A stretch of DNA of 18,676 nt. Origin: Akkermansia sp. Its GTDB lineage: Bacteria; Verrucomicrobiota; Verrucomicrobiia; Verrucomicrobiales; Akkermansiaceae. Below are positions 1 through 7,800 of this stretch, one piece after another; the first letter of the stretch is position 1; the number at the start of each line of letters is the position of its first letter. The DNA is taken from contig JAFZGH010000041.1 in NCBI GenBank assembly GCA_017555465.1, forward strand, positions 1-18,676. The letters are read 5' to 3'. The position numbers and the translations under genes are program-made. Under the pieces are notes generated by a model. The model had not been told where the DNA came from. It searched no databases and was given only the letters and a program-made list of their open reading frames with translations.

Positions 1-143
1 CAGGGGTTCCGCGACTCCGTCGCTCCACCCCTGTCTAACCACTTACGCCCACTGCTGTGGGCTAAGAATTCCGCTCGCTGCGCTCGCCGGTAAATTACAA
101 TTTACGTTGCCTTTCTAATGAAGCCGACGCGTAACTTCGGTTC
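1..143. repeat. Dense block of imperfect hairpins; possible end of a repeated or IS200/IS605-like element
   Basis: Four stem-loops sit almost back to back. (a) 1-33: arms 1-7/27-33 pair perfectly, then a symmetric TCC/TCC internal loop, then arms 11-15/19-23 around a TCC loop. (b) 42-66: CTTA/TAAG plus GCCCAC/GTGGGC around TGCT, with one bulged C at 46. (c) 90-105: GTAAATT/AATTTAC around AC. (d) 120-143: GAA(G)CCGA/TCGGTTC with one bulged G. The first hairpin starts at base 1, so the element probably continues outside the window. Such density of folded DNA resembles ends of IS200/IS605-type or REP-like elements, but that assignment is inference; no transposase is present here. No supported gene lies in 1-264. 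Confidence 0.55.
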
Positions 144-264
144 TTTAATCACGTTAGCATGTTTTGGCGAACATATCCACCAGCAAATCTGAAACAGGCC
201 CAGCATATTTCATACCCGCCATATCAAGCTTTACACACAGTCCTCCGTATGATACAACAGGCGC

Positions 265-1467
265 ATGGGCAAATGGAAACGCGCAGGCCGCTGGTGCGGC
301 TATACCCTGGGAGGCATCGCTCTCACCCTTGTGCTCGCCGTGGGCGGGTTCTGCCTCTGGCTGTGGGGCTGGACCTGGAAGAGCACCCCTGAATTCCACG
401 AAAGCTGGACACTGGAGGAACGCTCTGCGCTCACAGCCTTTGACCGCTTGCTCAAAGACCAGATGGACGACTACGTTCCAATGATTATCGAGCAAAGCAG
501 AAGAGAATCATTCATCACAGCCCCTCTTACCATCTGGGAGTGTATTGATTACGCCTGCGCCATACGGGATTTTTTTGCAGGTATCACCAACCAGCTGCAG
601 CAGGCCATAGAAAGCGGCCATGCAGGCAGGGAGGAACAGGTGGACTTCCGGAATCCTTTTGGATGTGCAGTACGCGGCTATACACCGGCCATCGTAGCGG
701 CGCAACATGCGCAGCTGGATGCCATGAAAGCGCTGGTGCAGCATGGCGCCAACCCCAATGCCAATGCCATGCAGATAGATGGCGATGCCGACAACACAGA
801 AGCCGAAACACCCCTTACTCCCTTGCTCAACGGGCATTTCATCACCGGGGAGAAAATTCCCTGGAACACCCGCCGACAGTTCGCCGAATGGCTGCTGGCC
901 CAAGGGGCAGACATCAACGGTACGAGGCGCATCATCGGCATCGCCTGCGATTTACCGCTGGTGTGCGGTTTTGAGGAAGGCGCAGCCCCCTGGCAGTGGG
1001 CGCTGGACCACGGTAAAACCGTGACCGTGGAAAACCTGTGCAACATAGCCGCCAGCCGGGATTCCACAGCCCTGCTGGAACGCATCCTCCAGGATAAGCT
1101 GGTGGATATCAATGACGCCAGCTCCACAAAAACCGTACTGCAGGTACTGATGAACCAGCTGGCCGCCAGCGATGAGGAAGATTTTGCCGAACTGATGCAA
1201 CGCGACATCGAGCGGAAGCTTGACATGCTGCTGGCCGCAGGTGCGGATCCGAACCTCGTGCCGCTAGCAGCGCAGCCACAGCAGCCGGGTGAAAGCGATG
1301 AAGCATACGAACAGCGCCGCGAAACCAGCCATGCAGATACCCGGTACCCGCTGGACATTGCCACCAGCTGGCTCGAATACACCGATTATCCGCCCATGCA
1401 GGAATACTGCCTGCGCCTCATCGCCAGACTCCGCGCTGCGGGAGCGCGCTCCCGCCAGGCGGAATAA
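265..1467 (+). CDS. Membrane-anchored ankyrin-repeat protein
   Basis: A 400-residue protein. A basic N-terminus (GKWKR) precedes one hydrophobic segment at about residues 12-37, so it is probably a signal-anchored protein with its body outside the cytoplasm. Ankyrin-like helix pairs are visible around 138-166 (GYTPAIVAAQ followed by ALVQHGANPNA), 183-219 (ETPLTPLL followed by WLLAQGADING) and 318-366 (LDMLLAAGADPN followed by YPLDIA), separated by less regular helical sequence. Ankyrin repeats bind other proteins; no enzymatic motif is seen, so the partner is unknown. The start has no good Shine-Dalgarno site; a TATGAT at 248-253 could be a -10 box, but no matching -35 was found. It ends 6 bp from the oppositely oriented macroglobulin gene. 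Its C-terminal part resembles the partial gene at the right edge. Confidence 0.85.
   Translation: MGKWKRAGRWCGYTLGGIALTLVLAVGGFCLWLWGWTWKSTPEFHESWTLEERSALTAFDRLLKDQMDDYVPMIIEQSRRESFITAPLTIWECIDYACAIRDFFAGITNQLQQAIESGHAGREEQVDFRNPFGCAVRGYTPAIVAAQHAQLDAMKALVQHGANPNANAMQIDGDADNTEAETPLTPLLNGHFITGEKIPWNTRRQFAEWLLAQGADINGTRRIIGIACDLPLVCGFEEGAAPWQWALDHGKTVTVENLCNIAASRDSTALLERILQDKLVDINDASSTKTVLQVLMNQLAASDEEDFAELMQRDIERKLDMLLAAGADPNLVPLAAQPQQPGESDEAYEQRRETSHADTRYPLDIATSWLEYTDYPPMQEYCLRLIARLRAAGARSRQAE
1438..1455. terminator. Perfect 18-bp palindrome in the 3' end of the ankyrin gene; possible bidirectional terminator hairpin
   Basis: GCGGGAG/CTCCCGC arms flank a self-complementary CGCG core. The palindrome lies in the last codons of the plus-strand ankyrin gene and about 18 nt beyond the stop of the minus-strand macroglobulin gene, where a terminator for the latter would be expected because the two stops are only 6 bp apart. 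There is no U-tract on either strand, so a classical intrinsic terminator is not shown. The high-GC coding context could also give a palindrome by chance. Confidence 0.3.
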
Positions 1468-1473
1468 GCTTCA

Positions 1474-4400
1474 TCAGGGTTCGGAAGTGATACGGGCATT
1501 CGGAGAAAGGCCATATACCTGCGGCTCGTACATGAGCTGCGCCTGCGCAGGCGGCGCTGTGGAAGTGCCGGCGCGTTTCACGCGGGCATAGTAGCGCATG
1601 TTCAGCAGGTCACGCCCCTCCCAGCGGGTGCAGAAGCCGCGCACACGGTCGGCCATGTACTCGCGGTGGTCGAACCACTGGCTCCAGTCCATCGGTTCAA
1701 GCCCGGCAGCCTGCCCCGGCACATTCGGATTGATGGCTTCCATGCAGGCAGGCATGTAATCCTCCAGCACCAGGTATTTGAGCTCATCTGCCACCTTGGC
1801 ACAGGTAAGCGTCACCCGCACCACATCCCCCACCTTGAAGCTGGTAGCCGGGCGCCAGATTCCATCTGTCCCCTTGGTTTCGTACAAGCGGGTTACCTGC
1901 AGGCCGCGCTCCGTAACACCGGGGTAATCCGTGGTATCCGGCAGGGCGCGCAGGCTCAGCGTGGCATACACCGTGCCCTGCTTCGCCTCCAGTGTGGCAG
2001 GCAGCGTCTTCATCTCCTGCCCGGGCAGCCAGGGCAGCGGCACCGTAGTAGCTCCCTTGTCCAGATTCAGCGTTGTTCCATCCTGCAAGGCCAGCGTAGC
2101 CGCATCGCCCTGCCCCTTCTTGAGCTTCAGGTATTCCACCAGAGCAAAGAGATTCCAGGCATTGCCCTCCGTAGTGCCATGGCGGAAATCGCGTCCGGTG
2201 CTGCGCAGCCAGGTGCGGAAGGCAGCGTCTGCACCGTCCGGATTTTCCAGCATGTTCAGCATAAACTGCATGCTGGCCTTTGTCTCGCGGTACAGGAAAT
2301 CCTTTTCCTCATCCTTTTCCAGAACCTCACGCAGAATCTCCTTCATCTGCCCGGTCTTGCCGCGCGTGCGGGCAATGGCAAAGCGAGTGCGGTAACCGAC
2401 CTTATCAGTCGAAGCCCACCAGAGGTATCGGTAGAGCTTATCCATGGCCTCCTGCGGCACCTCGAAGCCCTGTTCCTGCGCCAGTTTGAGCACATAGCCC
2501 GCATGCGCCGTGGCCCACAGGCAGGATTTGTTCCACCCGCCCCAGAATGACAAGCCGCCGTCCTCGCACTGGCGGGGCAGCAACTCCTCAATCACCTTCT
2601 TCACGACCTTCTGCACCTCCTCCGGGCGGGTCTGCGCCATCTTCGGGCAGAAGGGGGCCAGGTGCTCATACAACAACCAGGGAATCAGCGCAGAGGAGCG
2701 CTGCTCGGTGCAGCCGTATGGGTATTCCAGCAGATAATCTGCAGCCCCGGCCAGGTGCAACATGGGATTGGCAGAGGCCACCAGTTCCATTTCCCCACGG
2801 GCGGAGGTGGCCACCTCACTGCCCAGCAGAGAGGCCAGATGCACCGGGGCATCACCCGCACTCAGAGTGAGGCGGTGCACTTCCTTGAGCACCGGGGCCG
2901 GGAAACGCACGGAGAACTCGCCCTGCACAGCATCCGAACCGGGTTTACCCTGCGCCGTCCAGCGCAGCTTCTGCTCGCCCTCGGTGGTGGCGGTGAAATC
3001 AAAATACAGCGTACCGCTCTGGCGGGCAGCGAGGGTGATTTCCTGCGGTTTCTCAGCGCCCTCCAGCGTCACGCGCCAGGTACCGGGCTCATCGGTATTG
3101 TTTACAATGGACAGTGGCAGGCGCAGGGTATCCCCCAGACTCATGAAAAGTGGCGTGCCGGGAGTGAGCATTACGGGCTGGTTGACCGTAATGCTGCTGA
3201 GAGCACTGCCGAAGCGCGTACCGCTGCGATCCACTGCCATGGCCACCACGGTGTAGGAAGTCAGGGTATCCGGCAGCTGCACCTCCACCGAGAAGCGGCC
3301 GGCGGCATCCGTGCGCAGCGCCCCCCGCCACACCGCCACCGGGGTAAAGTTCGTGCGCAGGTAAGGCTCGCATTCACCTAATGAGGCATCCAGACCTACA
3401 CCCAGGCTCAACTCTTCGCCCTCCTCATCTTCACCCTCATCCGAATACATGGAATCGATATCCATGAAATACCCACTTCCGGAGCGCAACCCGGCAGTCA
3501 CTTTCTTCGTTTTGCGAGAGCGATTTTCCGTCACCACCTCCACCGGAGCTGGCTCGCAGGGCGCTGCCGCATACTGCATCTGCGAATCAAACAGAAGCAC
3601 ACGCTCCAGGGCGCTTCCCGTCAGACGCCCCATGCGGTTCAACAAGCCAGCGCCATAGAAAGCACGCCGGCCCCCTCGGTACGAATAGTGTGCATGATAC
3701 GGTGTCAGCGAATAGCCCGGCCCCATCAAATCCCCGCGCCAGAAGACGGGCAGCATTTCGTGTGAGAGCGTAAGGCCCTCCATTTTCTCCTGGCGGGGAC
3801 TGCGGGGAGCAAAGGAACGCGCCTCCCCTTTATAGAAGAACTCCTCCGGCTCCGGTGTGTTGTAATCCCCCACGGAAAGCATGCCGTCATCCACCGCATA
3901 CAGCGTTACCTCGGCATCTGCAGGCTTACCCGCTGCACGCACTGCGCCGGAAATCGTTATCGTCTGTGCCGGGCGGCAAGCCGCCTCCGGCACTTCTAAA
4001 TCAAGCTCCAGCTTATACCTGCTGATGGGTACAAACTTACTGCAGGAAGTATGCACAGCGGCCTCCCCCGGTTTCCGCGCCGGCAGCACCAGCGTGAAGG
4101 ACAATGTACCCTCCTCTCCCGGCTGGAGTTCCACCGGGTATGCATGCTTACCGGCCTGAACCGGCAGCGTGAGGTGGCGCATTTTCTGCCGCTGCCCCAC
4201 AAAAAGGTGCGCCGTGCCGGCATACGGCAAATCTGCCCGCAGCTCCACCACGCGGCCCTGAAGATGCACGCTCATCTCCGCAGAGGAATCGTCCTTGCGG
4301 TAATAGGAAACATAGTCCTTATGGCAGACCTCACGGTTGGCGGCATCCTTGCCGCTTATTTCCCAGTATTCAGCCTGACCACGCCAGGGCTCTGCATCCG

Positions 4401-7320
4401 GCAGCGGCACGCCGAACTCTGCATTCGCCGGGATATGCAGCTCGCCGCTCCAGAGCTCCACTTTCTGCTCTTTTCTGAAACCCAGGCCATTGGGATGCAT
4501 CTCCGGCTTTTTCACCTCATCCACCAGCCGCAGGTAGAGTGTCTGCTCACGTCCCAGCACCTTATCAGTGCGGGCATCATACAGCACCACGCGCCCGTTG
4601 CGCACGCGGATGTAGAAATCGGCCGGGTGAATATCCTTGCTGTGCGTTTCGATACGCACATATTCCTCGCGGTCATTCGACACACTGCCCTCTACCGCAA
4701 TGAATCCATGCTCGCGCTGCTGTTTCCAAACCTTGCGGGTGATTTCTGACTTGCCGGCAGCATCCAGAGTCAAGCGTTCATTCAAGCCATTAATAAGCAA
4801 TTCACAGGCGGCATTCGCCACCGGCGTACCGCTGTAATCCACAGCAGACACACGCACCGTGAATTCCTCCGGCGCCACCGGGTCCACATCAATTTCCAGC
4901 GACACCTTGAACGAATCCCGCCGGAACACCTGGCAACTCACGCTGGTGCTTTCGCGGAAATCCCCTGCCTCCACGAGCAGGCGGTAATTCCCCGTCACGT
5001 CCTCCTCTCCCTCCGGCAGGGTATAGCTGGTTTCAAACGCGCCGAATTCCCCCAGAGACACCTCGCGGGTGTCCCATTCGCTGCCATCCGGACGGTGGAA
5101 GGTGAGTTTCGCCGTCTTTTCCGCCGGCAGCGCGCAGCTGCCATCTGCCAGCACGCGGCGCAGCACACCGCGCACATACACCGTATCACCCGGCCGGTAC
5201 AGCGGGCGGTCCAGCACCAGCAGGGTGGATGCCTTCGGCTCCCGCGGATTCAGCAGGCTGCGATAACGGGAGCGGTAGGGCAGCTCAACCATCACCACAT
5301 CATCGCCGGAGCGAACCCAGGCCTTGGGCGTTCCCTCCAGATTCTCCGGCAGCCAGGCGATGCCATTCTTAATGCTCAACTGGTGCACCTTCTTCTCTGC
5401 ATCCAGGTACGAAACAGTACCGCTTTCCACCGGGCGGCCATCGGAGTACCGGTTCACCAGCACGGCGTCCTCACCCATGGTGACATTCAAATCCGTTACC
5501 TGCACAAGCACATCCTGCGTGACATCCAGGGATTCCTCTGCCCGCCCCAGGCGGCGGAGTGCAGCACGCACCGGGGCGTTGGCCACCTGCTGCAGACGCA
5601 GCAGGTACATTCCCGGAGTCGCAGGGCCACCCGTGGCGGCATCCAGTTTCAGCACCGCTTCTCCGCTGCTCAGCATGGCATCACTTCCGGCATTCACCAC
5701 GCAGCCAGGCAGCGGGGTTGCGCCCTCCAGCACCTTGCGGCTGCGGGCAGCATTGCGGCGTTCCCGCTTCCGGGCACTAGTCAGGGTATTTTCTGCAGAT
5801 TCCACCTCATCCCCCGGCACGGACATTCCTCGAAGCTCACGGGAGAGAAGCAGATCATACCGCAATTTAGCCGCAGCAACGCCCATAGCATTGCTCAGAC
5901 TGTTATCATACGCGGTAGCGGTCATTTCATGAGCCAGACGCCAGGCGCTCACCTTCATGCCGGAGACATTGGCATACGGCACACGCAGGATGCGCTCTCC
6001 CTTGAGCGGCAACACTACCTGCCGCCCGGGGGCAAGCTCCGGCCAGACAGGATTGAGGGCAATGCGGTGGCGGTGTTCGCGCTGCGTCTTGAATCCCAGA
6101 TAAGAAGACGTGCAGCCAGGCAGCACCACATCCAGCAGTTCGGGGGATGTGGCCGAGACCTCAATGATGAAGCCCATGGCCTGCCCCTGCGGGGTATAGG
6201 TCAGCTCCTCACCCTCCCGCCAGTGGGAATAGGCTTCCACCGTTTTCATCTCGACCACCCCGGCATAGCGGAACTCAATTTCGCGGTTGTTCAGCTTCAC
6301 TTTCTTGCGCCCTGTTCCCGCCTTCACAGCCGCCGCTCCCGCGACTTCCAGCTGCATGCGCTCAAACAAGGCGGGCATATCGGCCAGCGGCATCGGGTGG
6401 CTGAAACTCACTTTCAGGCGATACCCTTTCTTTACATCGGAAAGCCATTCCACGCCCGTGCCCAGCTCCTGCAGCGGCGTGGCCGTGTCGCAAACGGGGT
6501 TCTCCGTATCAAAAGCGAGCTGTTCCCCCGGCACCAGCAGCAAATGCCATTCTTTCTCCGGGTCGAGCGGCTTCTCCGGGCGCAGCACCACATGCCCCGG
6601 CAGCGGTGTATCCTCGCGCAGATTCTGCCACACCGCCTCACCCAGCTTCTCCAGCACGCGCAAGGACACGCCACCGATTCCCTGTTTCAGGTACGCTGGT
6701 TCAGCCACAGCCGCCACGGTAGTGGTGTAGTAAGTATCACCAGAAAATATCCTCTCGTGCGCCTCGCGGAAGACGAACCGCGGCGCCTGACTGGCAGAAA
6801 GATTGCAGCTTTCCTGCGTAATCTGATTCTGCGCGCAGACCATCACGCACACGCCCCGGGAATCCATGAACGCCCGGCCGAGCAGCCTGTCTGCCGGACA
6901 GCGGAACACCTGCGGTTCAGCCGGTGCCGGCTCCCCGCCCAGGAACTTCGTGCCGGGCTTCAACTGGAACTTATACTCCGTGCTGCAGGAAGTTCCCGGC
7001 ACAAAGCTGATTTCTAACCTGTCCTGGTCTACCCAGCGGGCAATCGGCTGGTGCTGCGCATCTCCGCTGATGGTGAAGATATCCAATCCCAGGTCACTGT
7101 CAGCAAGTTCTGACTTTTCCTCATCCTCCTCTTCATCCTCATCCAGCCGCCCATTTTCCACCACGGTGCGGCTCACCAGCGGCTGGTTATACTTCAGATA
7201 CACTTTCTGGTTATAGTCATACGTATCCAGTGTCACGGCAGGCTGCGGCTCGGTCGCAGCCGCGCAATTCAGCATAACCCCCATGAAAATCAATACAAAA
7301 TATTTCAGACAAGCGTCCAT
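1474..7320 (-). CDS. Secreted alpha-2-macroglobulin family protein with intact thioester motif
   Basis: 1948 residues. An N-terminal hydrophobic signal (KYFVLIFMGVML, then NCAAA) predicts export. The MG2-type strand motif DRPLYRPGDTVYVRG lies near residue 700. The A2M domain starts near 1320 (YLRTNFTPVAVWRGALRTD). The thioester motif GCTEQ has Cys1537 and Gln1540, within the usual EYPYGCTEQ context, followed by the alpha-helical thioester domain and a C-terminal MG-like part. Family knowledge: such bacterial proteins trap proteases and link to them covalently through the thioester, guarding the envelope. A charged low-complexity stretch at about 1267-1305 (RSRKTKK, then SDEGEDEEGEE) just before the A2M domain and an acidic run at 57-77 are unusual and may be protease-exposed. 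The usual partner pbpC (penicillin-binding protein 1C) is not adjacent. No Shine-Dalgarno precedes the ATG. Confidence 0.93.
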   Translation of the reverse strand: MDACLKYFVLIFMGVMLNCAAATEPQPAVTLDTYDYNQKVYLKYNQPLVSRTVVENGRLDEDEEEDEEKSELADSDLGLDIFTISGDAQHQPIARWVDQDRLEISFVPGTSCSTEYKFQLKPGTKFLGGEPAPAEPQVFRCPADRLLGRAFMDSRGVCVMVCAQNQITQESCNLSASQAPRFVFREAHERIFSGDTYYTTTVAAVAEPAYLKQGIGGVSLRVLEKLGEAVWQNLREDTPLPGHVVLRPEKPLDPEKEWHLLLVPGEQLAFDTENPVCDTATPLQELGTGVEWLSDVKKGYRLKVSFSHPMPLADMPALFERMQLEVAGAAAVKAGTGRKKVKLNNREIEFRYAGVVEMKTVEAYSHWREGEELTYTPQGQAMGFIIEVSATSPELLDVVLPGCTSSYLGFKTQREHRHRIALNPVWPELAPGRQVVLPLKGERILRVPYANVSGMKVSAWRLAHEMTATAYDNSLSNAMGVAAAKLRYDLLLSRELRGMSVPGDEVESAENTLTSARKRERRNAARSRKVLEGATPLPGCVVNAGSDAMLSSGEAVLKLDAATGGPATPGMYLLRLQQVANAPVRAALRRLGRAEESLDVTQDVLVQVTDLNVTMGEDAVLVNRYSDGRPVESGTVSYLDAEKKVHQLSIKNGIAWLPENLEGTPKAWVRSGDDVVMVELPYRSRYRSLLNPREPKASTLLVLDRPLYRPGDTVYVRGVLRRVLADGSCALPAEKTAKLTFHRPDGSEWDTREVSLGEFGAFETSYTLPEGEEDVTGNYRLLVEAGDFRESTSVSCQVFRRDSFKVSLEIDVDPVAPEEFTVRVSAVDYSGTPVANAACELLINGLNERLTLDAAGKSEITRKVWKQQREHGFIAVEGSVSNDREEYVRIETHSKDIHPADFYIRVRNGRVVLYDARTDKVLGREQTLYLRLVDEVKKPEMHPNGLGFRKEQKVELWSGELHIPANAEFGVPLPDAEPWRGQAEYWEISGKDAANREVCHKDYVSYYRKDDSSAEMSVHLQGRVVELRADLPYAGTAHLFVGQRQKMRHLTLPVQAGKHAYPVELQPGEEGTLSFTLVLPARKPGEAAVHTSCSKFVPISRYKLELDLEVPEAACRPAQTITISGAVRAAGKPADAEVTLYAVDDGMLSVGDYNTPEPEEFFYKGEARSFAPRSPRQEKMEGLTLSHEMLPVFWRGDLMGPGYSLTPYHAHYSYRGGRRAFYGAGLLNRMGRLTGSALERVLLFDSQMQYAAAPCEPAPVEVVTENRSRKTKKVTAGLRSGSGYFMDIDSMYSDEGEDEEGEELSLGVGLDASLGECEPYLRTNFTPVAVWRGALRTDAAGRFSVEVQLPDTLTSYTVVAMAVDRSGTRFGSALSSITVNQPVMLTPGTPLFMSLGDTLRLPLSIVNNTDEPGTWRVTLEGAEKPQEITLAARQSGTLYFDFTATTEGEQKLRWTAQGKPGSDAVQGEFSVRFPAPVLKEVHRLTLSAGDAPVHLASLLGSEVATSARGEMELVASANPMLHLAGAADYLLEYPYGCTEQRSSALIPWLLYEHLAPFCPKMAQTRPEEVQKVVKKVIEELLPRQCEDGGLSFWGGWNKSCLWATAHAGYVLKLAQEQGFEVPQEAMDKLYRYLWWASTDKVGYRTRFAIARTRGKTGQMKEILREVLEKDEEKDFLYRETKASMQFMLNMLENPDGADAAFRTWLRSTGRDFRHGTTEGNAWNLFALVEYLKLKKGQGDAATLALQDGTTLNLDKGATTVPLPWLPGQEMKTLPATLEAKQGTVYATLSLRALPDTTDYPGVTERGLQVTRLYETKGTDGIWRPATSFKVGDVVRVTLTCAKVADELKYLVLEDYMPACMEAINPNVPGQAAGLEPMDWSQWFDHREYMADRVRGFCTRWEGRDLLNMRYYARVKRAGTSTAPPAQAQLMYEPQVYGLSPNARITSEP

Positions 7321-7329
7321 GAAACAATT

Positions 7330-7358
7330 TTATCAGATACAGGCAGCAGGACAAGCAA
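7330..7358 (-). promoter_or_regulatory. Candidate promoter of the macroglobulin gene, close to its start codon
   Basis: On the minus strand TTGCTT (7358-7353), a 17-bp spacer and TGATAA (7335-7330) stand 9 nt before the ATG at 7320. Transcription would begin about 3-4 nt before the start codon, which would fit the missing Shine-Dalgarno site. Both boxes are imperfect matches, so this is a tentative call. Confidence 0.35.
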
Positions 7359-7402
7359 ATTCGATTTTTTACACAGAATTGACATTTTCCCTAAAAAAAG
7401 GC

Positions 7403-7430
7403 TTGCGTCCGGCGCTAAGATGAGTATAAT
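7403..7430 (+). promoter_or_regulatory. Promoter of the tRNA-Gly array
   Basis: TTGCGT (7403-7408), a 16-bp spacer and a perfect TATAAT (7425-7430). The predicted start near 7437 lies about 30 nt before the first tRNA. The short leader contains a small hairpin, CCACG/CGTGG at 7441-7455, which may be a processing or stability element. This is the best promoter in the 145-bp gap shared with the divergent macroglobulin gene. Confidence 0.75.
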
Positions 7431-7465
7431 AGCCCCGCTTCCACGGCACACGTGGAAATGCGAAC

Positions 7466-7537
7466 GCGGATGTAGCTCAGTGGTAGAGCGCAACCTTGCC
7501 AAGGTTGATGTCGTGGGTTCGAATCCCATCATCCGCT
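7466..7537 (+). tRNA. tRNA-Gly(GCC), copy 1
   Basis: A 72-nt cloverleaf: 7-bp acceptor GCGGATG/CATCCGC, D-arm GCTC/GAGC, anticodon stem CAACC/GGTTG with loop TTGCCAA (anticodon GCC), five-base variable loop, and T-arm GTGGG/CCCAT with loop TTCGAAT. The discriminator is U, as is usual for bacterial tRNA-Gly. CCA is not encoded directly after it, so it must be added enzymatically. First of three identical tandem copies. Confidence 0.97.
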
Positions 7538-7551
7538 CTCACCAAAAACAC

Positions 7552-7623
7552 GCGGATGTAGCTCAGTGGTAGAGCGCAACCTTGCCAAGGTTGATGTCGT
7601 GGGTTCGAATCCCATCATCCGCT
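7552..7623 (+). tRNA. tRNA-Gly(GCC), copy 2
   Basis: Identical over all 72 nt to the copy at 7466-7537. It is separated from it by a 14-nt A-rich spacer. It has no promoter of its own and is evidently cut from a common precursor. Confidence 0.97.
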
Positions 7624-7638
7624 CTCACCAAAAACATC

Positions 7639-7710
7639 GCGGATGTAGCTCAGTGGTAGAGCGCAACCTTGCCAAGGTTGATGTCGTGGGTTCGAATCCC
7701 ATCATCCGCT
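7639..7710 (+). tRNA. tRNA-Gly(GCC), copy 3
   Basis: Identical over 72 nt to the two copies before it. The spacer (7624-7638) differs from the first only by one extra T. The terminator follows 10 nt after its end, closing the three-tRNA transcript. Confidence 0.97.
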
Positions 7711-7720
7711 CTTCAGACAG

Positions 7721-7749
7721 AAAGACCTGCCCAAAGGCAGGTCTTTTTT
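7721..7749 (+). terminator. Rho-independent terminator of the tRNA array
   Basis: GACCTGCC (7724-7731) and GGCAGGTC (7736-7743) form a perfect GC-rich stem around CAAA, extended by A/T pairs, followed by six T residues (7744-7749). Its placement just after the third tRNA separates the array from malY. Confidence 0.93.
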
Positions 7750-7759
7750 ACTTTCCGGC

Positions 7760-7788
7760 TTGTTTCCAGCAACGATACCTGTTACCAT
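7760..7788 (+). promoter_or_regulatory. Candidate promoter of the MalY-type gene
   Basis: TTGTTT (7760-7765), a 17-bp spacer and TACCAT (7783-7788), preceded by TG at 7780-7781 as in extended -10 promoters. It lies after the tRNA terminator and puts the predicted start within a few bases of the ATG at 7799. Four of six bases match in the -10 box, so confidence is limited. Confidence 0.35.
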
Positions 7789-7800
7789 ACAAGCAGGTAT
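7775..7800 (+). promoter_or_regulatory. Inverted repeat covering the malY start region
   Basis: ATACCTG (7775-7781) and CAGGTAT (7794-7800) are perfect 7-bp inverted arms around a 12-nt loop. The right arm contains the only purine-rich ribosome-site-like bases (AGG) and the first two bases of the start codon. It could be an RNA hairpin that blocks translation, or a DNA operator overlapping the -10 box; the sequence cannot say which. Confidence 0.45.

Noticed and set aside
1..93. Frame open from the left edge to TAA at 91-93, possibly the end of a gene
   Set aside because: At least one other frame is also open over this stretch, the implied peptide shows no domain, and strong hairpins explain the sequence better.
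5095..7017. Open frame of 640 codons on the plus strand, opposite the macroglobulin gene
   Set aside because: It lies entirely inside a gene with clear domains. Its product is rich in His, Arg, Gln and Pro with no recognisable motif, as expected of the antisense phase of GC-rich coding DNA.
7245..7320. Macroglobulin as a lipoprotein (MLNC near residue 19)
   Set aside because: The residue before Cys is Asn, where lipoboxes need Gly, Ala or Ser. Cleavage after the AAA region by ordinary signal peptidase is likelier, though a divergent lipobox is not excluded.
7379..7384. Perfect TTGACA as a -35 box for the tRNA array
   Set aside because: It is 40 bp from the TATAAT at 7425 and has no -10 box at 15-19 bp; TTGCGT at 7403 has proper spacing.
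7305..7532. Minus-strand frame encoding MMGFEPTTSTLARLR
   Set aside because: This peptide is a familiar artefact of reading a tRNA gene in antisense; it overlaps tRNA-Gly copy 1.
7466..7710. Regular repeats as a CRISPR array
   Set aside because: The repeat unit is a complete tRNA cloverleaf and the spacers are the same 14-15 nt sequence.
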